Source: Kitasatospora sp. NBC_01287
GTDB taxonomy: Bacteria > Actinomycetota > Actinomycetes > Streptomycetales > Streptomycetaceae
Direction of reading: 5' to 3'
Length of the DNA stretch: 64,000 nucleotides
Assembly: GCF_026340565.1 (NCBI RefSeq)
Contig: NZ_JAPEPB010000001.1
Location: 7,476,001-7,540,000, forward strand
A program made the position numbers and the translations under genes. Position 1 is the first letter of the stretch, and each line of letters begins with the position of its first letter. The notes beneath the pieces are model-generated. The model searched no databases, was not told the DNA's origin, and saw nothing but the letters and a program-made list of their open reading frames with translations. Positions 46,805 to 57,900 of this stretch are shown here, in pieces.

Positions 46805-47509
46805 TCAGCTCTCGCGCAGCCCCGTCAGGTGGGCGAAGACCACCACGTTGGCCGTGTAGTCGCCGTGCTTGCGGTCGTAGGCGCCGCCGCAGGTGATCAG
46901 GCGGAGCTGGGCATCGGGGGTCTTGCCGTAGACGCGGTCGTCCGGGAACTGGTCCTTGGCGAAGACGTTCACGCTGTCCACGGTGAAGCTGGCGGTGACG
47001 CCGTCGTCGCGGGCGATGTCGACGGTGGTCCCCGGGGTGACCGAGCTGAGGCCCCAGAAGACGCCGCGGGCGGACTTGGTGTCGACGTGGCCGAGCACGA
47101 TCGCGGGACCGCGGTTGCCGGGGACGGTGCCGCCCTGGTACCAGCCGACGAGGTTGGTGTTGTCCGGCGGCGGCGGGTTCAGTACGCCCGTGCTGTCCAC
47201 GTCCAGGCCGGTGAAGGGAGCGTTGACGCCGATCGAGGGGATGCTCAGCCGGGTGGGGCGGGCGTCCGGGACGGCGAGGGCCGGGACGGTGCGACCTGCG
47301 GCGGCGGAGGTGGAGGCGCTGGGCGAGGCCTGGGCGGCCATCGAATTCGGCAGCGGAGGCAGGCCCGCGGTCGGGTCGGCCGCGCGGTGGATCATGAACA
47401 GGCCGAGCAGGCAGGCGCCCACGGCGGCGAACAGGACGTTCCGGCGCTGGCGGCCGAGGGGGTCGGGGGAGGAGGACGGGTCGCCGTTCGCGGGAGCGTG
47501 GTTGCCCAT
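46805..47509 (-). CDS. Class F sortase
   Basis: 234 residues. One N-terminal membrane helix (NVLFAAVGACLLGLFMI, about 24-40), a Ser/Ala/Pro linker, then a sortase barrel from about 85: LSIPSIGVNAPF, the catalytic His in VLGHVDT (about 140), the Cys in LITCGG (about 206) and the Arg in YDRKHGDY. It would anchor or process a secreted protein at the cell surface. ATG with AAAGG 7 bp upstream. The gene immediately upstream encodes its probable substrate. Confidence 0.88.
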   Translation of the reverse strand: MGNHAPANGDPSSSPDPLGRQRRNVLFAAVGACLLGLFMIHRAADPTAGLPPLPNSMAAQASPSASTSAAAGRTVPALAVPDARPTRLSIPSIGVNAPFTGLDVDSTGVLNPPPPDNTNLVGWYQGGTVPGNRGPAIVLGHVDTKSARGVFWGLSSVTPGTTVDIARDDGVTASFTVDSVNVFAKDQFPDDRVYGKTPDAQLRLITCGGAYDRKHGDYTANVVVFAHLTGLRES

Positions 47510-47656
47510 GGCGAGCCTTTCTGCGCGGGAGCGGTGTTGCGGGCACGGTCCGGGCGGGGGAGCACCGCCGCGCGCCGCGCCGCCGCCGGGGACAGGGCGG
47601 CGGCGCGGCGCGCGACGCGGGGCGGGGCGGTCGGCTGACGGGGCCTCGGGTGACTG

Positions 47657-47712
47657 CCGGTCAGCCGGTCAGCTGGTCAGCCGGTCAGCTGGTCAGCTGG
47701 TCAGCTGGTCAG
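47657..47712. repeat. Seven tandem copies of an 8-bp repeat
   Basis: CYGGTCAG (CCGGTCAG or CTGGTCAG) repeated seven times in the 222-bp gap between the secreted substrate and the sortase gene; TGATCAG sequences continue after it. Confidence 0.9.
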
Positions 47713-47731
47713 CCGAGCTGATCAGCGGTGA

Positions 47732-48127
47732 TCAGTGCTCGGCGGACTTGCGGCGGCGCAGCGCGAGGGCGCCCAGGCCCAGGCCGCCGGCCAGCAGTGC
47801 GCCGCCGGTGGCCATGCTGCCGCCGTTCAGCGCGCCGAAGCCGCCGCCGGTGTGCACGCCGCCGTGCGGGTGGTGCTCCTGCTGCCACTCCTCGGCCCCG
47901 GCCTTCTCGTCGGTCGGCTTGGCGTCCTTGGCGTCCTTGTCGTCGGCCTTCTTGTCGTCGGCCTTCTTGCTGTCGTCCGCCTTCTTGCCGTCCTGCGTGG
48001 TGGACGAGTTGATCGGACGGTCGGCCGGGCCGCCGGGGGCGGCGTCGGCGAAGGCGACGGCCGGGGCGGCCAGGCTCAGGGCGGCGGCGGTGAGAGTGGC
48101 GGCGGCCAGGTGACGTACACGACGCAT
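47732..48127 (-). CDS. Secreted, membrane-anchored surface protein, probable sortase F partner
   Basis: 131 residues. Sec signal peptide (RRVRHLAAATLTAAALSLAAPAVAFA), a Lys/Asp-rich tract of DDKKADD-like units (about 45-70), an acidic/His stretch, then Gly-rich GGSMATGG, a hydrophobic segment LLAGGLGLGALAL and RRRK at the C-terminus. That order is the sorting-signal plan, but no LPxTG-like pentapeptide is evident; the residues before the hydrophobic part are Gly-rich. ATG with AAGGGA upstream. Function beyond surface display is unknown. Confidence 0.78.
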   Translation of the reverse strand: MRRVRHLAAATLTAAALSLAAPAVAFADAAPGGPADRPINSSTTQDGKKADDSKKADDKKADDKDAKDAKPTDEKAGAEEWQQEHHPHGGVHTGGGFGALNGGSMATGGALLAGGLGLGALALRRRKSAEH

Positions 48128-48381
48128 GAGTGCATTCCCTTTCACGGCGCACCGGGGACGGGCCGACCTCTGGTCGGCCAGGAGGACATCCGGGGGCGCC
48201 TGTTCCACCGTCAGCCGCGCAGTGCGATGGCGCCACTACAGAGCGTGCGAACGTGTGACCCCGTGAGCGCAACGTCGGTGGCTTGCTCGGCGGAGCTGAC
48301 GCGGCGAAAGGTGCGGCCGGCCCGCGGGCCGAGCCGGAGCTGACGAGTCAACATGGACATGACTGGGTACGGTGCTCCTTC

Positions 48382-50349
48382 GTGAGAACCCACCGCATCC
48401 GATCGGTGGCGGGAATCGCCACCGTGCTGCTCGCACTTGCCGCCGCGCTGCTCTCCCCCGTCAGCGCGGCCTGGGCCGGTACCGTCCGAGACGGTGCCAG
48501 CCAGCCGACCTACTCCTACGCCAACGCGATCCGCGAGACGGTCTGGGTCGACACCGGCCTCGACACCAACGGCGACGGTCACCACGACCGGGTCGCCGCC
48601 GACATCATCCGCCCGAGCGAGGCGGCCCAGGCCGGGATCAAGGTCCCGGTGATCATGGACGCCAGTCCGTACTACGAGTGCTGCGGCCGCGGCAACGAGA
48701 GTCAGCTGAAGACCTACGACTCACAGGGTCATCCGGTCCAGTTCCCGCTCTACTACGACAACTACTTCGTGCCGCGCGGCTATGCGGTGGTGCTGGTCGA
48801 CCTGGCCGGCACCAACCGCTCGGACGGCTGCGTGGACGTCGGCGGGACCTCCGACGTGACCAGTGCCAAGGCCGTGATCGACTGGCTGAACGGCCGGGCC
48901 AACGGCTACAGCACCCGGACCGGTGCGAGCACGGTCAACCCGACCTGGACCAACGGCTCGGTCGGCATGATCGGCAAGTCCTGGGACGGCACCATCGCCA
49001 ACGGCGTGGCGGCCACCGGGGTCGCGGGCCTGAAGACCATCGTGCCGATATCCGCGATCAGTTCCTGGTACGACTACTACCGCTCCCAGGGTGCGCCGCT
49101 CTACAGCGGCACCCCCGCCGACCTGGCCAGTGAGGTCGAGGACCCGACCGACGCGGCCACCTGCGGCGCCGAGCAGAAGGCGCTGGCCGCCGGCTCCCCG
49201 TCCAACGGCGACTGGTCGGCGGCCTGGCAGCAGCGCGACTACGTCGCGAACGCCTCCAAGGTGACGGCCAGCGTCTTCGTGGTGCACGGGATGCAGGACC
49301 TGAACGTGCGGGACATCAACTTCGGGCAGTGGTGGAACGCGCTCGCCAGTACCGGGGTGGACCGCAAGATCTGGCTCTCCCAGACCGGGCACGTCGATCC
49401 GTTCGACTACCGGCGCGGTGCCTGGGTGGACACCCTGCACCAGTGGTTCGACCACTACCTGATGGGTGTGGACAACGGGATCCAGAACCAGCCGGTGGCC
49501 GACATCGAGCGGGCTCCCGACCAGTGGACCACGGAGGCCAGCTGGCCGGCGCCGGGCACCGTGCAGAGCGCGGTGCACCTCAATCCGGGTGCGCTGGGCG
49601 GAAGTTCCAACACCGGCAAGGTCTCCTTCACCGACGACCCGACCAAGGACGAGAACACCTGGGCCGCCGAGGTCGACCAGAGCACCTCGGAGAAGGCCGC
49701 CTTCACCACCGCCCCGCTCACCCAGGACCTGCAGCTCTCCGGCAGCGGCTCGGTCACGCTGACCGTCAGCTCCAGCACCAGCAGCGCCCACCTCAGCGCG
49801 GTGCTGGTCGACCTCGGTCCGGCGACCATCCGCAACTACCAGGGCGACGGTGAGGGGATCACCACGCTCACCACCCGCTCCTGCTGGGGTGACAGCACGG
49901 CGGGGGACAGCGCCTGCTACCTGGACACGGCGGCCGACACCACTCAGGTGAACGAGACGGTGTTCAGCCGGGGTTGGGCCGACCTCGGGCACTACGCGGG
50001 GCTGGACCACACGGTCAGGCTCACCCCGAACACGCCCTACACGATGACGCTGCAGCTGGCCCCGAGCGACCACGTGATCCCCGCCGGGCACCGGCTGGCG
50101 CTGATCGTGGCCGGCACCGACGACGGGCTGATCAACCCGCCGAGCACCCGGCCGAAGCTGACGGTCGACCTGACCCGGTCGGCACTGACGCTGCCGCTGG
50201 TGGGCGGCGCCGGGCAGCTGCCGGCAGGCACCCCGACGCACCCGCGCAGCACCGCTGCCGCCTCCGGGCCGACCGCGCCCGCGGCCTCCGCGCCGGTGGC
50301 CGTCGCACCGCGCCGGCCCGCGGGGCTCGGGATCGCCGGCTTCCACTGA
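48382..50349 (+). CDS. Secreted S15 family X-prolyl dipeptidyl-peptidase-like hydrolase
   Basis: 655 residues from the GTG at 48382. Signal peptide HRIRSVAGIATVLLALAAALLSPVSAAWAG. Alpha/beta hydrolase domain about 45-390: DASPYYECCGRG, VLVDLAGTNRSDGC, nucleophile motif GKSWDG (about 200), Asp in VHGMQDLNV and His in TGHVDPF. The C-terminal jelly-roll beta domain (about 400-610) is that of the PepX/CocE family. The last 35 residues are a low-complexity Ala/Pro tail. Would release X-Pro dipeptides from secreted substrates or cleave esters. Confidence 0.92.
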   Translation: MRTHRIRSVAGIATVLLALAAALLSPVSAAWAGTVRDGASQPTYSYANAIRETVWVDTGLDTNGDGHHDRVAADIIRPSEAAQAGIKVPVIMDASPYYECCGRGNESQLKTYDSQGHPVQFPLYYDNYFVPRGYAVVLVDLAGTNRSDGCVDVGGTSDVTSAKAVIDWLNGRANGYSTRTGASTVNPTWTNGSVGMIGKSWDGTIANGVAATGVAGLKTIVPISAISSWYDYYRSQGAPLYSGTPADLASEVEDPTDAATCGAEQKALAAGSPSNGDWSAAWQQRDYVANASKVTASVFVVHGMQDLNVRDINFGQWWNALASTGVDRKIWLSQTGHVDPFDYRRGAWVDTLHQWFDHYLMGVDNGIQNQPVADIERAPDQWTTEASWPAPGTVQSAVHLNPGALGGSSNTGKVSFTDDPTKDENTWAAEVDQSTSEKAAFTTAPLTQDLQLSGSGSVTLTVSSSTSSAHLSAVLVDLGPATIRNYQGDGEGITTLTTRSCWGDSTAGDSACYLDTAADTTQVNETVFSRGWADLGHYAGLDHTVRLTPNTPYTMTLQLAPSDHVIPAGHRLALIVAGTDDGLINPPSTRPKLTVDLTRSALTLPLVGGAGQLPAGTPTHPRSTAAASGPTAPAASAPVAVAPRRPAGLGIAGFH

Positions 50350-50365
50350 TCCACCGCACGGTCAA

Positions 50366-50399
50366 CGGTGGTGGTGCCCTGATCGGGGCACCACCACCG
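50366..50399. terminator. Bidirectional terminator
   Basis: Perfect 14-bp stem CGGTGGTGGTGCCC (50366-50379) with GGGCACCACCACCG (50386-50399), 6-nt loop, between the convergent peptidase and ferredoxin genes. Confidence 0.85.
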
Positions 50400-50405
50400 C
50401 CGCGC

Positions 50406-50639
50406 TCACCAGGTGGGCGCGAGCTTCTCGCCGGTGGCCGCCCGGTGGACGGTGATCGCCTCCATCGGGCAGAGTTCGGCGGCCTCGACCACCTCCGCCA
50501 CCGCCCCGGTCCGCTCGCGGCGCGCGCGGGCCCGGCCGTCGGCGGCCAGCTCCAGATCGGCGGGGGCGGTCGCCGCGCAGAGCCCGGTGCCCGCGCACCG
50601 GAGCCGGTCGACGGAGACCACCGCCTCCTCGGCGCTCAC
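50406..50639 (-). CDS. [3Fe-4S]-type ferredoxin
   Basis: 77 residues. Cysteine pattern C-x5-C (RCAGTGLCAATAP) and a distant ELCPMEAI, i.e. three ligands, as in the Streptomyces ferredoxins that serve P450s. The GTG start overlaps the P450 stop (GTGA), so the pair is coupled and it is the likely electron donor. Confidence 0.9.
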   Translation of the reverse strand: MSAEEAVVSVDRLRCAGTGLCAATAPADLELAADGRARARRERTGAVAEVVEAAELCPMEAITVHRAATGEKLAPTW

Positions 50640-51907
50640 CAGGTCACCGGCAGGGTCTGCGGACTGCGGGTGAGCAGGCCGCGCCGCCAGTCGATCTCCG
50701 AGGCCGGCACCGCGAGCCGCAGCCCGGGCAGCCGGCGGGCCAGCCGGTGCAGGCCCAGCTCCAGTTCCATCCGGGCCAGCCAGGCGCCCAGGCAGTGGTG
50801 CGGCCCGGCACCGAAGGTCAGGTGCGGCGCGTCCGGCGCCTCGAAGAGGCTCTCCCGCCACTTGCCGGGGTAGACCGCGGGGTCGTGGTTGGCGGTGAAG
50901 GTGTCCGCGGCCACCACCGCGCCCGCCGGGATCAGCACCCCGCCGATCTCCACGTCGGCCGCCGCCCGGCGCAGCGTCCCCGGGGCGACCACGCGGTCGC
51001 CCAGTGGTACCGAGCGCAGCAGCTGCTCGGCCGCCGCGGCCGCCCGCCGCTCCCCGGTGGCCAGCTCGTGCCAGGCGTCGCGGTCCTCGGAGAGCAGGTA
51101 GACGAGCGCGTTGCCGAGGGTGGTCATGGTCGTCTCGTGCCCGGCCACCACCAGGCCGATGACCAGCTTGATGATCTGCAGCTCGGTCACCTCGCCGTCC
51201 TCGTCCGCGGCCCTGACCAGCGAACTCACCAGGTCCTCGCCCGGATCGCCGCGCCGCTGGGCCACCAGTTGGGCCCCGAAGGCGCCGAAGTCCAGCATCG
51301 CCTCCCGCACCGCCTGCGGGGTGTAGGCGCTGGCGGCCAGGGCGTGGTCGCTCCAGTGCGCCAGGCGCTTGAGGTCCAGGCCGTCCAGGCCCATCAGCCG
51401 GCTGATCACCACCACCGGCAGCGGGCGGGTGAAGGCGGCGACCAGCTCCACCGGCTGCTCGGCCCCGGCCAGCGACTCGACCAGGTCGTCCACCACCGAG
51501 GCCACCCAGGGCCGCCAGCGCTCGATCGCGCGCGGGGTGAAGGCGCGCTGCACGGTGCGGCGCAGCCGCTGGTGGTCGGGGCCGTCGATGTTCAGGATGG
51601 TGTCCGGGTCGTCCAGCATGTTCGGGTAGGGGGTCAGCGGCGGGGCGTCCGGCGCGTACAGGCCGACCCGGTTGAGCCGGGGGTCGGTGAGCACCTGGCG
51701 GACGTCGGCGTGCCGGCGCACCCACCAGACCGGGGTGCCGGTCAGCAGCTCGGTCAGCACGGGCGGCCCGGGCTGGTCGGCGCGCAGACAGTGCAGCGGG
51801 ACGAGCGGTTCGGCAGCGGCCGGGGCGGCCGGGGCGGCCGAGGTGGCCGGGGTGGTCTGGGTGGCCGGGTCGGCCTGGGTGGCCGGGCCGGTTTCGTCGA
51901 CGGACAC
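50636..51907 (-). CDS. Cytochrome P450 with an altered K-helix motif
   Basis: 423 residues from the GTG at 51907, which has GGAGG upstream (an ATG four codons earlier is the alternative). I-helix oxygen-activation motif VAGHETT and heme-binding FGAGPHHCLGAWLAR are intact. At the K-helix the sequence reads AEQLLRSVP where the usual is xEELLRxxxP, so the Glu of the invariant ExxR is Gln. P450s without a normal ExxR are known in Streptomyces (CYP157 family), but I cannot assign this one. Transcribed with the ferredoxin; a drug-type ABC exporter lies divergent to it. Confidence 0.9.
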   Translation of the reverse strand: MSVDETGPATQADPATQTTPATSAAPAAPAAAEPLVPLHCLRADQPGPPVLTELLTGTPVWWVRRHADVRQVLTDPRLNRVGLYAPDAPPLTPYPNMLDDPDTILNIDGPDHQRLRRTVQRAFTPRAIERWRPWVASVVDDLVESLAGAEQPVELVAAFTRPLPVVVISRLMGLDGLDLKRLAHWSDHALAASAYTPQAVREAMLDFGAFGAQLVAQRRGDPGEDLVSSLVRAADEDGEVTELQIIKLVIGLVVAGHETTMTTLGNALVYLLSEDRDAWHELATGERRAAAAAEQLLRSVPLGDRVVAPGTLRRAAADVEIGGVLIPAGAVVAADTFTANHDPAVYPGKWRESLFEAPDAPHLTFGAGPHHCLGAWLARMELELGLHRLARRLPGLRLAVPASEIDWRRGLLTRSPQTLPVTW

Positions 51908-52134
51908 GGGATCCTCCATGCGGTTGGCCGTGCGGATTGGCCTCGCTACCGACGGTAAAGGGCCGGGGGCATGCCAACCAGGGGGAGTGCGGGGGGAGTT
52001 GGGGCGCGCGGCAGGCGTGCGCCCGGCGCTCGCGGGTCGGGGCCGCGGGCCCTGGCTGCCGGGTCGCCCGGTGGGAATTGTCAGACCGGCTCAGGCGGCG
52101 CAACCTGGAGGAGGACTCAGGAACGAGGTGCCCA

Positions 52135-53109
52135 GTGGCCGGCAATCGCAGTGCCGCGGCGGAACCGGTGATCCGCACGGCAGCGCTGACCAAGGTCTAT
52201 CCGAAGACCGGGATCGCGGCGGTGGACCGGCTCGACCTCGCGGTGCACCAGGGCGAGCTCTTCGGGCTGCTCGGCCCCAACGGCGCCGGAAAGACCACCA
52301 CCGTCGGGATGCTCACCACCCGGGTGGTGCCCAGTTCGGGCGGGGCCTGGATCGGCGGCATCGACGTGATCGCCCGGCCGACCCTGGTCAAGCAGGTGAT
52401 CGCGGTGGTCTCGCAGCAGAACACCCTGGACCGCTCGCTCACCGTGCGGGAGAACCTGGTCTTCCACGGCCTGCTCTTCGGGCGCTCGGGCCGCACCGCC
52501 CGGCGCACCGCCGATGAGCTGTTGGATCGCTTCCACCTCACCCGCTGGGCCGACGCCTCTGTCTTCGCCCTCTCCGGCGGCCTGGCCCAGCGCCTGATGG
52601 TGGCCCGGGCGATCTACCACCGCCCCGCCGTGCTCTTCCTGGACGAGCCCACCGCGGGCCTGGACCCGCAGAGCCGGCTGGCGCTCTGGGAGATCCTGGC
52701 CGGGCTGATCGCCGACGGCCAGACCATCCTGCTGACCACCCACAACATGGAGGAGGCCGACCAGCTCTGCGACCGGGTGGCGATCATCGACCACGGCCGG
52801 GTCCTGGCCCTGGACACCCCCGACGCGCTCAAGCAGGCGGTGGACGCCGACACCGTGGTGACCGTGCAGGCACCCGGCGAGCCGGCCGCCCTGGCCGAGC
52901 TGCTGGGCCGCGAGATCGACGGGGTCAACCGCGCCCGGCTGCTGCCCGGCGGGGTGGAGCTGCAGGTCAAGGGCGGCACGCACCGGCTGCTGCCGCGGGT
53001 GCTGGGCGCCGCCGAGGCCGGCGGCTTCGAAGTGGCGGACCTCTCGGTGGCCGAACCCACCCTGGAGACCGTCTTCATCAGCCTGACCGGGAAGGAGCTG
53101 CGGGACTGA
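52135..53109 (+). CDS. ABC exporter ATPase, DrrA type
   Basis: 324 residues from the GTG at 52135 (GAGG upstream). Walker A GPNGAGKTTT (about 47), signature FALSGGLAQRLMVARA (about 145), Walker B PAVLFLDEPTAGLD and the His switch TTHNMEEADQ. The C-terminal 80 residues are a regulatory extension of the daunorubicin-resistance type. Overlaps the permease start by one base. Confidence 0.92.
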   Translation: MAGNRSAAAEPVIRTAALTKVYPKTGIAAVDRLDLAVHQGELFGLLGPNGAGKTTTVGMLTTRVVPSSGGAWIGGIDVIARPTLVKQVIAVVSQQNTLDRSLTVRENLVFHGLLFGRSGRTARRTADELLDRFHLTRWADASVFALSGGLAQRLMVARAIYHRPAVLFLDEPTAGLDPQSRLALWEILAGLIADGQTILLTTHNMEEADQLCDRVAIIDHGRVLALDTPDALKQAVDADTVVTVQAPGEPAALAELLGREIDGVNRARLLPGGVELQVKGGTHRLLPRVLGAAEAGGFEVADLSVAEPTLETVFISLTGKELRD

Positions 53110-53978
53110 TGACCGCTGCGACCACCCCCACGATCAGCATCCGGCCGACCCGCTCGGTCCTCGCAGCCTCCCGCGCGGCGCTGGGCGCGCTGGTCCGCCG
53201 CGACCTGCTGGTGCTGCGCAAGAACTTCGGCGAGTTCGCCGGGCGGACGATCATGCAGCCGCTGCTGCTGGTCTTCGTCTTCCTGTACGTCTTCCCGACC
53301 ATCGGCCAGGGGGTGGGCTCGGGCGGTGGCACGGCGGGGGAGTCCGACTTCGCGACGGTGCTGGTGCCCGGGGTGGTCGCGGTGACCATCATGTTCCAGG
53401 GCATCCAGTCGGTGGCGATCCAGCTCTCCCAGGAGTTCGGCTACACCCGGGAGATCGAGGACCGGGTGCAGGCGCCCTGCCCGCTCTGGCTGGTGGCCCT
53501 CTCCCGGGTGCTCTCGGGGGCCACCCAGGGGATGATCTCGGCGATCATGGTCTTCCCGATCGCGGCGGTGGTGCACGCGCCCGGCGTGCACGCGCACCTG
53601 TCGGTGCACTGGTGGATCGTGGTCACCCTGATCCCGCTGTCCTGCCTGGCGATGACCTCGCTCGGGCTGGTGCTCGGCACCACCTTCGAGCCGCGCAACA
53701 TCGGGCTGATGTTCGGCTTCGTGGTGCTGCCGCTGGTCTTCCTCGGCGGGACCTACTACCAGTGGACCAAGCTCGGCGCGGTCAAGGTCGGCGGCTTCCC
53801 GTGGCTGCAGACCCTGGTGCTGGTCAACCCGCTGATCTACATCGCCGAGGGCATGCGGGCCGGACTCACCGACGCCTCGCACATGCCCCTGTACGTCGTC
53901 TACCCGGTGCTGATCGGCTTCTGCGTGCTCTTCCTGGGCATCGGGCTGCGCAACTTCCGCCGCCGGGTGCTGTCCTGA
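53109..53978 (+). CDS. ABC-2 type exporter permease, DrrB type
   Basis: 289 residues, six membrane helices, with the ABC-2 pattern ...FVFLYVFPTIGQGV..., FATVLVPGVVAVTIMFQGIQSVAIQLSQEFGYTREIEDRVQAPCPLWLVALSRVLSG and a final RNFRRRVLS. Pairs with the preceding ATPase to export a drug, lipid or similar molecule. Short coupling overlap (TGATG). Confidence 0.92.
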   Translation: MTAATTPTISIRPTRSVLAASRAALGALVRRDLLVLRKNFGEFAGRTIMQPLLLVFVFLYVFPTIGQGVGSGGGTAGESDFATVLVPGVVAVTIMFQGIQSVAIQLSQEFGYTREIEDRVQAPCPLWLVALSRVLSGATQGMISAIMVFPIAAVVHAPGVHAHLSVHWWIVVTLIPLSCLAMTSLGLVLGTTFEPRNIGLMFGFVVLPLVFLGGTYYQWTKLGAVKVGGFPWLQTLVLVNPLIYIAEGMRAGLTDASHMPLYVVYPVLIGFCVLFLGIGLRNFRRRVLS

Positions 53979-54010
53979 GCGGGACGGCACCCGGCGGCCG
54001 GGAGTTGCAG

Positions 54011-54047
54011 CTCGACTGCTCGACTGCTCGACTACTCGACTGCTCGA

Positions 54048-54050
<3 letters not shown>
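54011..54050. repeat. Five tandem copies of an 8-bp repeat overlapping the metG stop
   Basis: CTCGACTG/A repeated five times between the convergent permease and metG genes; the last copy includes the metG stop codon, so repeat length could affect the metG end. Confidence 0.9.
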
Positions 54051-55757
<1,707 letters not shown>

Positions 55758-55810
55758 CCTTGGATGCTCCAGTTCATGTTGGTGGTGACGGACTGTGTCG
55801 CCAGTCTATC

Positions 55811-55856
55811 GGCCCGCCGAACGCCGCCCGTACCGGAATCCGGGGTCCGGCGGGCC
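55811..55856 (-). terminator. Hairpin after the LCP gene
   Basis: 9-bp stem GGCCCGCCG / CGGCGGGCC with a 28-nt loop, 38 bp past the LCP stop and before the metG start region. Confidence 0.55.
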
Positions 55857-55893
55857 GGTGCGGGCGGCGGCGGGGTGCGGCGGGTCCCTGTGG

Positions 55894-57741
55894 TCAGGGC
55901 TGCGGGACGTTGGGTGTGTTGGGGCCGGTCCAGCTGTAGATGTAGTTGCTCTGGCCCGGCTTGAACGAGTTGTGCGGGGCCGGGTTGACCTCCATGCACT
56001 GGTTGGCGTCGTCCTGCGCGTTCTGCGCCACCGCGCTGCTGGGCATGGCGGTGGGGACCGGGCTGGACACCGGGCTGGGCGCGGTGCCGGCGGAGCCGCC
56101 ACCGGCCGGCGCGGTGCCCGGCCAGGCGGTGCCGGCGGTCCAGTCGGTGCCGACCACCAGGGTCAGGTGGGTGGCCGAGGCGGTGGACGCGGTCAGCACG
56201 CTGTCCGGCAGGCCCAGGCTCGCGGCCACCGCCTTCGCCTGGTCGGCCTTGGCGGCCGGGTAGAGCAGCTCGGTGGGCGACTTGGGCACCGTGCTGGTGT
56301 CCCGGACGGCGTCGGTGTACCCATGTGAGGTCAGCGCGTCGGTGACCGTGGTGCTGCGGCCGCTGGTGCCGCTGCCGTTCTGCACGGTGATCCGCACGGC
56401 GGCCTTGTCCACCGGGGCGGCGGGCGGACTGCTCGGCGCGGCGGCCGCGGCCGGGGCACTGCTCGGGGCGGGGGCCGGGCTGTCGCTGGGCGCGGCGGCG
56501 GGGGCCGGGGCGTTGCGGTCCAGCGGGACGTCGGCCGCGATCATCCGGAAGAGCTTGGCCGAGTCGGAGGTGGTGACCACCAACTGGTTGTTCTTGTCCT
56601 TCGGGTCCGGCACGTAGGCGCTCGGCATGGTCACCGTGGTGATCCGGTTGGTCGGCACCTTGTTCAGCTCCAGCGCCAGTTCGGCCAGTGCGTCGACCGA
56701 GCCGAGGCCGGTGTCGACCTGGAGCGCCTTGGTGGCGGCCTGGGCGAGGGAGTTGAGCTTGAGCGGGTTGGCGATGGTGCCGGCCGACTTCATCTGCCGG
56801 ATCATCGAGTTGAGGTAGAGGTGCTGCGCCTGGGCGCGCCCGAGGTCGGTGCCGTCCCCGAAGGCGTGCCGGGTGCGCAGCCACTCCAGCGCCTGCTCGC
56901 CCGCGATCGTGCGGGTGCCGGCCGGCAGGACCAGGTGCGAGCCGATCTCGTGGCGCACACCCTGGATGTACTGGACCTGGTCGTCCACGACGTTCTCCTT
57001 GGTGCACACCGGGACACCGCCGACCGCGTCGGCCATGCTCACCACACCCGCGAAGTCGATCATCATGTAGTGGTCGATGTGGATGTTGGTGAGCTTCTCC
57101 CAGGTGTCCACCACGCAGCCCGGGTCCCCGACGTTCAGGCTGTCGGTGATGATGTCGTGCCGCGCCTTGAACACGGCCTTGGTGTTCGGGTTGGTGCAGG
57201 TGGGGATGTCCGCCTGGGTGTCGCGCGGGATGCTCATGATCGAGGCGTTGGAGCGGTCGGCCGACAGGTGCACCAGCATCTCGACGTCGGCGTGCGGGGC
57301 GCTGTCGTCGCAGGCGCCGCCGAGCTTGCAGTCGTCCGCGTTGTTCCGGCCGTCCGAGCCGAGCAGCAGGATGTTGAGCGGGGTCTGCCCGGCCGCGTTG
57401 GGCTTGGAGGCCGGGGCCAGCGCCGAGCCGCCGTTGTTGAGGCTGCCCTTGCGGATGTTGGCGTTGAGCTCCTGGATGTAGAGGTAGCCGCCGCCGACCG
57501 AGGTGACCACCGCGATGCCCACCCCGGCCGCCGTGAACTTGAGGATCCGTTTGCGCTTGGCGGCCTTGCCGAGCCCGCTCGCCCGGCGGCCGCGCCCACC
57601 GGACTTGGCGGCCTTGCGGGCGGCGGCCCGGCCGCCGCCGGTGGGGGCGGGCGGCGCGGCTGCCGGGAAGCCGTCGTGCGGCGGATTGGGGCCCGCCTCA
57701 GGACTGCCGTCCCCGGTAAGGCCGTTGCCGTCAAACGTCAT
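55894..57741 (-). CDS. LytR-CpsA-Psr (LCP) family cell-wall glycopolymer ligase with LytR_C domain
   Basis: 615 residues. Cytoplasmic basic/Pro-rich N-terminus, one membrane helix (about 68-92), LCP domain about 120-330 with LNILLLGSDGRNN, SIMSIPRDT (about 170) and the VSMADAVGGVPVC region, and a LytR_C domain about 432-520 (VRITVQNGSGTSGRSTTVTDALTSHGY). Long Pro/Ala/Ser linkers separate the domains. LCP enzymes move lipid-linked glycopolymers onto peptidoglycan or arabinogalactan. Extracytoplasmic catalytic part. AT-rich promoter sequence lies just upstream at about 57798-57830. Confidence 0.93.
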   Translation of the reverse strand: MTFDGNGLTGDGSPEAGPNPPHDGFPAAAPPAPTGGGRAAARKAAKSGGRGRRASGLGKAAKRKRILKFTAAGVGIAVVTSVGGGYLYIQELNANIRKGSLNNGGSALAPASKPNAAGQTPLNILLLGSDGRNNADDCKLGGACDDSAPHADVEMLVHLSADRSNASIMSIPRDTQADIPTCTNPNTKAVFKARHDIITDSLNVGDPGCVVDTWEKLTNIHIDHYMMIDFAGVVSMADAVGGVPVCTKENVVDDQVQYIQGVRHEIGSHLVLPAGTRTIAGEQALEWLRTRHAFGDGTDLGRAQAQHLYLNSMIRQMKSAGTIANPLKLNSLAQAATKALQVDTGLGSVDALAELALELNKVPTNRITTVTMPSAYVPDPKDKNNQLVVTTSDSAKLFRMIAADVPLDRNAPAPAAAPSDSPAPAPSSAPAAAAAPSSPPAAPVDKAAVRITVQNGSGTSGRSTTVTDALTSHGYTDAVRDTSTVPKSPTELLYPAAKADQAKAVAASLGLPDSVLTASTASATHLTLVVGTDWTAGTAWPGTAPAGGGSAGTAPSPVSSPVPTAMPSSAVAQNAQDDANQCMEVNPAPHNSFKPGQSNYIYSWTGPNTPNVPQP

Positions 57742-57900
57742 GCGGTGACCACCAAGCTTCTGGCTGTGCCAGGTCCTCCCCCTGGGCGCTTGGCGGGAGA
57801 CTATATCAATTTGAGATCATCAGATTAGTTGGGGTGCTGAGCGGTGAGCGCGGCATCGGTTGAACCTCCGCCGCCCGAAAACCGTTGTCGGGGCGGTCGG

